Shown here in pieces: positions 16,349-18,338 of a stretch of 18,338 bases of DNA. The position numbers and the translations under genes were made by a program. This DNA is from CAZFUY01 sp964522445 (lineage in GTDB: Bacteria; Pseudomonadota; Gammaproteobacteria; SZUA-229): positions 1-18,338 of the forward strand of contig CAZFUY010000061.1 in the NCBI GenBank assembly GCA_964522445.1, given 5' to 3'. The number at the start of each line of letters is the position of its first letter. Position 1 is the first letter of the stretch. The notes under the pieces are model-generated. The model saw only the letters and a list, made by a program, of their open reading frames with translations, had not been told where the DNA came from and made no database searches.

Positions 16349-17725
16349 TTATAAAATATCCAGCGGACTATTTACAGATACGCCCGGTTTATTTAATACA
16401 TGCGTGTAAATCATTGTAGTAGAAACATCTGCATGCCCCAATAATTCCTGCACGGTACGAATATCATATCCCGCCTCTAATAAATGAGTCGCAAAAGAAT
16501 GACGCAAGACATGACTGCTAACACGTTTATGAATTCCCGCATTATCTGCCGCACGTTTAATTGATTTCTGAATATTACTTTCATGAAAATGGTGTCGTCT
16601 GACAACACCCGAACGAGGATCAACCGACAACTTACTGGCAAAAAATAAAAATTGCCAACGTAATTCAATTGATGCATTAGGATATTTTCTCGCCAGAGCC
16701 TCCGGCAAATATACCTCACCATACCCTGCTTTAATATCCTCTATATGCTGTTTCTTAACTGCATTAATTTGGCACTGAATAACCTCTATCAATTTCTCTG
16801 GCAAAGGAACAACCCGGTCTTTTTTCCCCTTACCATTTCTAACCATGATTTGCTTATAATAAAAATCAATATCCTGAACCCGTAAACGAAGGCACTCCAT
16901 TAGGCGAATACCACAGCCATACATAAGGCCAGCCATCATCCGATGTTTATCATTCTGCATATTTAAAAACAATAACTTTACTTCACTGGAAGATAAAACA
17001 ACCGGCAACTTCTTTGGCTTTTTTGCCCGCACAAAATCATTCATATCCTCCATCGAACGCAAAAAAACAGTCTTGTAAAAAAACACCAATGCATTCAATG
17101 CCTGCCCCTGCGTGCTGGCAGAAACATTACGCCTGACCACAAGATACTCAAGATAACGAACAATATCCGCAGAAAAAAGATCTTCTGGAGATCGTTTTTT
17201 ATTAAAAACAATAAAGCGAACCACCCAGGAAACATACGCCTGCTCCGTGCGAATAGAATATTGACGAGAACGAATCTCAGTAATCAAACGACTAAAATAC
17301 TTTTTATATAAATCCGTAATCTCAGAAAATAAAACACTTTTCTGAGAATCAGACTCATAACCTGAAAAAGAATAACTCGGCTCTAACTTGGGAACAGGCG
17401 CTTTAGGTAAAGTATCAGAAAATTTAAGATACTTCCGCCAGGGAAAGCTAAACGCCCACTCTGCTTTTACAAGATCTTTAAATAGAATACGCAATGCATA
17501 AACCAGCTGCCTAAATTGCCAGTCCTTTAAATAACCCTTTCCACCTATCTCAGACAGATAATAGCCAACATCATCCGCACTATGTCGAGAAAGCCGAAGG
17601 TGTTTATTCGCATTAATATAATCTTCTGCATACTTAACATACCACTTAACAGCAGCATCTTTAGCGCCATAAAGCATTGTTTTTTCGATATATTTATCCC
17701 AGAAACGGAAAACAGACTCATCCAT
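16349..17725 (-). CDS. intI: Integron integrase, long form with N-terminal extension
   Basis: This tyrosine recombinase inserts and excises gene cassettes at attI and attC. The integron-specific patch is evident in the segment DPRSGVVRRHH, and the C-terminus reads TVQELLGHADVSTTMIYTHV. With the start at 17725 it has 458 residues; catalytic residues are Arg274 (GCGIRL), Lys299, His405 and Arg408 (HVLRHSFATHLL), His431 and nucleophile Tyr440. Classical IntI proteins have about 320-340 residues. The extra part is an N-terminal SAM-like module (about 1-110; RFWDKYIEK, DWQFRQ) ahead of the standard core-binding domain (about 145-230). I use the ATG at 17725 because the RFWDKYI block begins there; an ATG at 17788 would add 21 hydrophobic residues. 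No LexA-type CTG-N10-CAG operator is seen upstream. It is transcribed away from the cassette array. Confidence 0.95.
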   Translation of the reverse strand: MDESVFRFWDKYIEKTMLYGAKDAAVKWYVKYAEDYINANKHLRLSRHSADDVGYYLSEIGGKGYLKDWQFRQLVYALRILFKDLVKAEWAFSFPWRKYLKFSDTLPKAPVPKLEPSYSFSGYESDSQKSVLFSEITDLYKKYFSRLITEIRSRQYSIRTEQAYVSWVVRFIVFNKKRSPEDLFSADIVRYLEYLVVRRNVSASTQGQALNALVFFYKTVFLRSMEDMNDFVRAKKPKKLPVVLSSSEVKLLFLNMQNDKHRMMAGLMYGCGIRLMECLRLRVQDIDFYYKQIMVRNGKGKKDRVVPLPEKLIEVIQCQINAVKKQHIEDIKAGYGEVYLPEALARKYPNASIELRWQFLFFASKLSVDPRSGVVRRHHFHESNIQKSIKRAADNAGIHKRVSSHVLRHSFATHLLEAGYDIRTVQELLGHADVSTTMIYTHVLNKPGVSVNSPLDIL

Positions 17726-17788
17726 AACCAAACATCCAATGTTTAAAATCCAGTATAAAAGAATATAGGTGTATGCTAGATTAATCAA

Positions 17789-17857
17789 TAATTAATAAAA
17801 AAACGCTATATAGAACACAGCCTATCTCAGATTTCCTGTATTCTTTCTAGTTAACTG
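17789..17857. promoter_or_regulatory. Integron control region: intI upstream sequence and attI flank
   Basis: This AT-rich region should hold the integrase promoter (leftward) and the cassette promoter Pc (rightward), by analogy with known integrons. I see only weak hexamers and no clear -35/-10 pair, so the boundaries are functional guesses. The stretch AGTTAACTGTTAG just before 17862 offers an inverted pair (TAAC/GTTA) at the place expected for the simple integrase-binding site of attI. Confidence 0.35.
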
Positions 17858-17864
17858 TTAGGGC
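17845..17864 (+). other. Candidate attI insertion site, core GTTAGGGC at 17857-17864
   Basis: The crossover should fall between G17857 and T17858. The core GTTAGGGC is the exact reverse complement of GCCCTAAC at 18218-18225, the R'' box of the downstream attC. That is the relation expected because both ends of one cassette derive from the same circular molecule. The seventh base is G where the consensus GTTRRRY wants a pyrimidine. It lies 132 bases upstream of the chosen intI start codon on the opposite strand. Confidence 0.75.
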
Positions 17865-17935
17865 TCCAAAAGATTAGATCAAAACCATATAAAATCGGCT
17901 GAGGTCAGGGCTCAATATAAATATATTAAACACTC

Positions 17936-18151
17936 TTAAAACCACTTCACAATTCTAGTTTTATACACAAAATAAAATGCAGTATCAGGAATAAAAATAT
18001 TTAAAAAAGGTAGGGTTCGATATGAATCAGACAAATACTTTAAAAACCATATCACTACCCTGCTTCTTACATGCAGAAAATTAAAGCAATTGAAAAGAAC
18101 AATTAGAAACAAAAGAGAAAGCAATAATACAACACAAGCAGTCTGTAGCAT
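17936..18151 (-). CDS. Possible reverse-oriented cassette ORF, small hydrophobic protein
   Basis: I do not recognise this 71-residue product. It starts with one long hydrophobic helix (about 3-26, ACVVLLLSLLFLIVLFNCF) and continues with basic and aromatic residues, as in small membrane proteins. It begins at ATG 18151-18149, with TTTTTTAG and no ribosome site upstream. It runs opposite to the normal cassette direction, which is recorded for some cassette genes, but the frame may be chance because AT-rich DNA readily reads as hydrophobic protein. Confidence 0.25.
   Translation of the reverse strand: MLQTACVVLLLSLLFLIVLFNCFNFLHVRSRVVIWFLKYLSDSYRTLPFLNIFIPDTAFYFVYKTRIVKWF
18022..18084 (+). CDS. 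Possible 20-residue ORF in the first cassette
   Basis: ATG at 18022 follows AGGG (18012-18015) at a spacing of 6 bases, the best ribosome site in the cassette, and reads MNQTNTLKTISLPCFLHAEN before TAA. It has no similarity I recognise. It may be a small translated ORF that keeps the cassette transcript occupied, or chance. Confidence 0.2.
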   Translation: MNQTNTLKTISLPCFLHAEN

Positions 18152-18217
18152 CTAAAAAACAAAGAAAACAGCAGCACTAGCCTCAGACGTTTTACAGCCA
18201 CTACTCCGTACAGCCCT

Positions 18218-18338
18218 GCCCTAACAAGACGCTTAAATGGACAAAAACCCTTAACTTCTATGGTCTTTTTTGGTTATACTACTGAACTCTACAATTTTAA
18301 TCAGCATGCTGGGTTTGTGCCAGTTAGCTGGGCGTTAG
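18218..18338 (+). other. attC site of the first cassette
   Basis: The site begins with R'' GCCCTAAC (18218-18225) and ends with R' GTTAG (18334-18338), cut by the window edge. Between them L'' GCTTAA (18231-18236) pairs with L' TTAGC (18324-18328), leaving T18234 as the extrahelical base. The stem continues through TGG (18238-18240) with CCA (18320-18322), ACAAA (18241-18245) with TTTGT (18314-18318), and CCC (18248-18250) with GGG (18311-18313). The middle is a variable loop of about 60 bases. The 5' sequence TAACAAGACGC resembles the Vibrio cholerae repeat start. Length of about 121 bases is within the attC range. Confidence 0.92.

Larger units (their letters stand above)
17858..18334 (+). 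mobile_element. First integron gene cassette
   Basis: The cassette is 477 bases, from the attI crossover at 17857/17858 to the crossover in the attC R' box at 18334/18335. In the usual orientation it holds no ORF over 20 codons. The best sense candidate is a 20-codon ORF at 18022-18084 with AGGG at 18012-18015. On the minus strand a 71-codon frame at 17936-18151 reads as a small membrane protein. It is either a non-coding cassette, a cassette with a reverse gene, or one with a decayed gene. Confidence 0.8.

Noticed and set aside
17726..17788. Upstream ATG extending the integrase by 21 hydrophobic residues
   Set aside because: The leader has no ribosome site and the recognisable domain begins at the ATG at 17725; integrases are cytosolic and do not carry signal peptides.
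17726..17857. LexA operator upstream of intI
   Set aside because: I looked for CTG-N10-CAG because some integron integrases are SOS-controlled, but no matching site is visible.
17961..17969. TTATACACA in the integron cassette
   Set aside because: It is isolated and not paired with other boxes, so I do not treat it as part of a DnaA-binding region.

Overview
The window looks like an AT-rich gammaproteobacterial chromosome segment. Supporting this are a priA-argS-ftsN gene order (in Pseudomonas the same trio is followed by hslVU), a full-length HrpA helicase, a YniA-type fructosamine kinase and a NarL-type two-component pair. I cannot name the genus. No rRNA, tRNA or CRISPR array is visible.

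Layout. (1) 1-2444: a C-terminally cut HI0933/YhiN-family flavoprotein and a fructosamine kinase run leftward, and a group III truncated haemoglobin runs rightward. (2) 2445-3101: a 657-base gene-free, AT-rich stretch with six DnaA-box 9-mers (three TTATCCACA, three TTATACACA) and two inverted near-boxes. They lie in two copies of one imperfectly duplicated module just upstream of priA, making this a candidate replication origin or DnaA-controlled region. (3) 3102-9857: rightward run of priA, argS (TTG start), ftsN-like SPOR gene, an SCP2-like gene, and a soluble histidine kinase with its NarL/FixJ response regulator. Two tracts of degenerate 7-base repeats sit in this run, before argS and before the kinase gene; each ends in CAGC followed directly by ATG. 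(4) 9891-10409: a leftward gene for a small exported protein of unknown function. (5) 10626-15993: a tightly overlapping set of hrpA, a di-haem cytochrome c fused to a DUF302 domain, and a second exported DUF302 protein, followed by a PilZ gene. (6) 16349-18338: an integron. A long integron integrase runs leftward, with an attI-like core (17857) and a first cassette (17858-18334) that ends in a well-formed attC at the window edge. The cassette has no convincing gene in the usual orientation.

How it fits together: the centre is a replication-restart, translation and division cluster beside a DnaA-box-rich region. The hrpA-cytochrome-DUF302 genes combine RNA metabolism with periplasmic electron transfer in an unusual way. 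The right edge is the start of a cassette array of the kind carried by chromosomal integrons. The two most notable items are the duplicated DnaA-box module and the integron with its long integrase and near-geneless first cassette.
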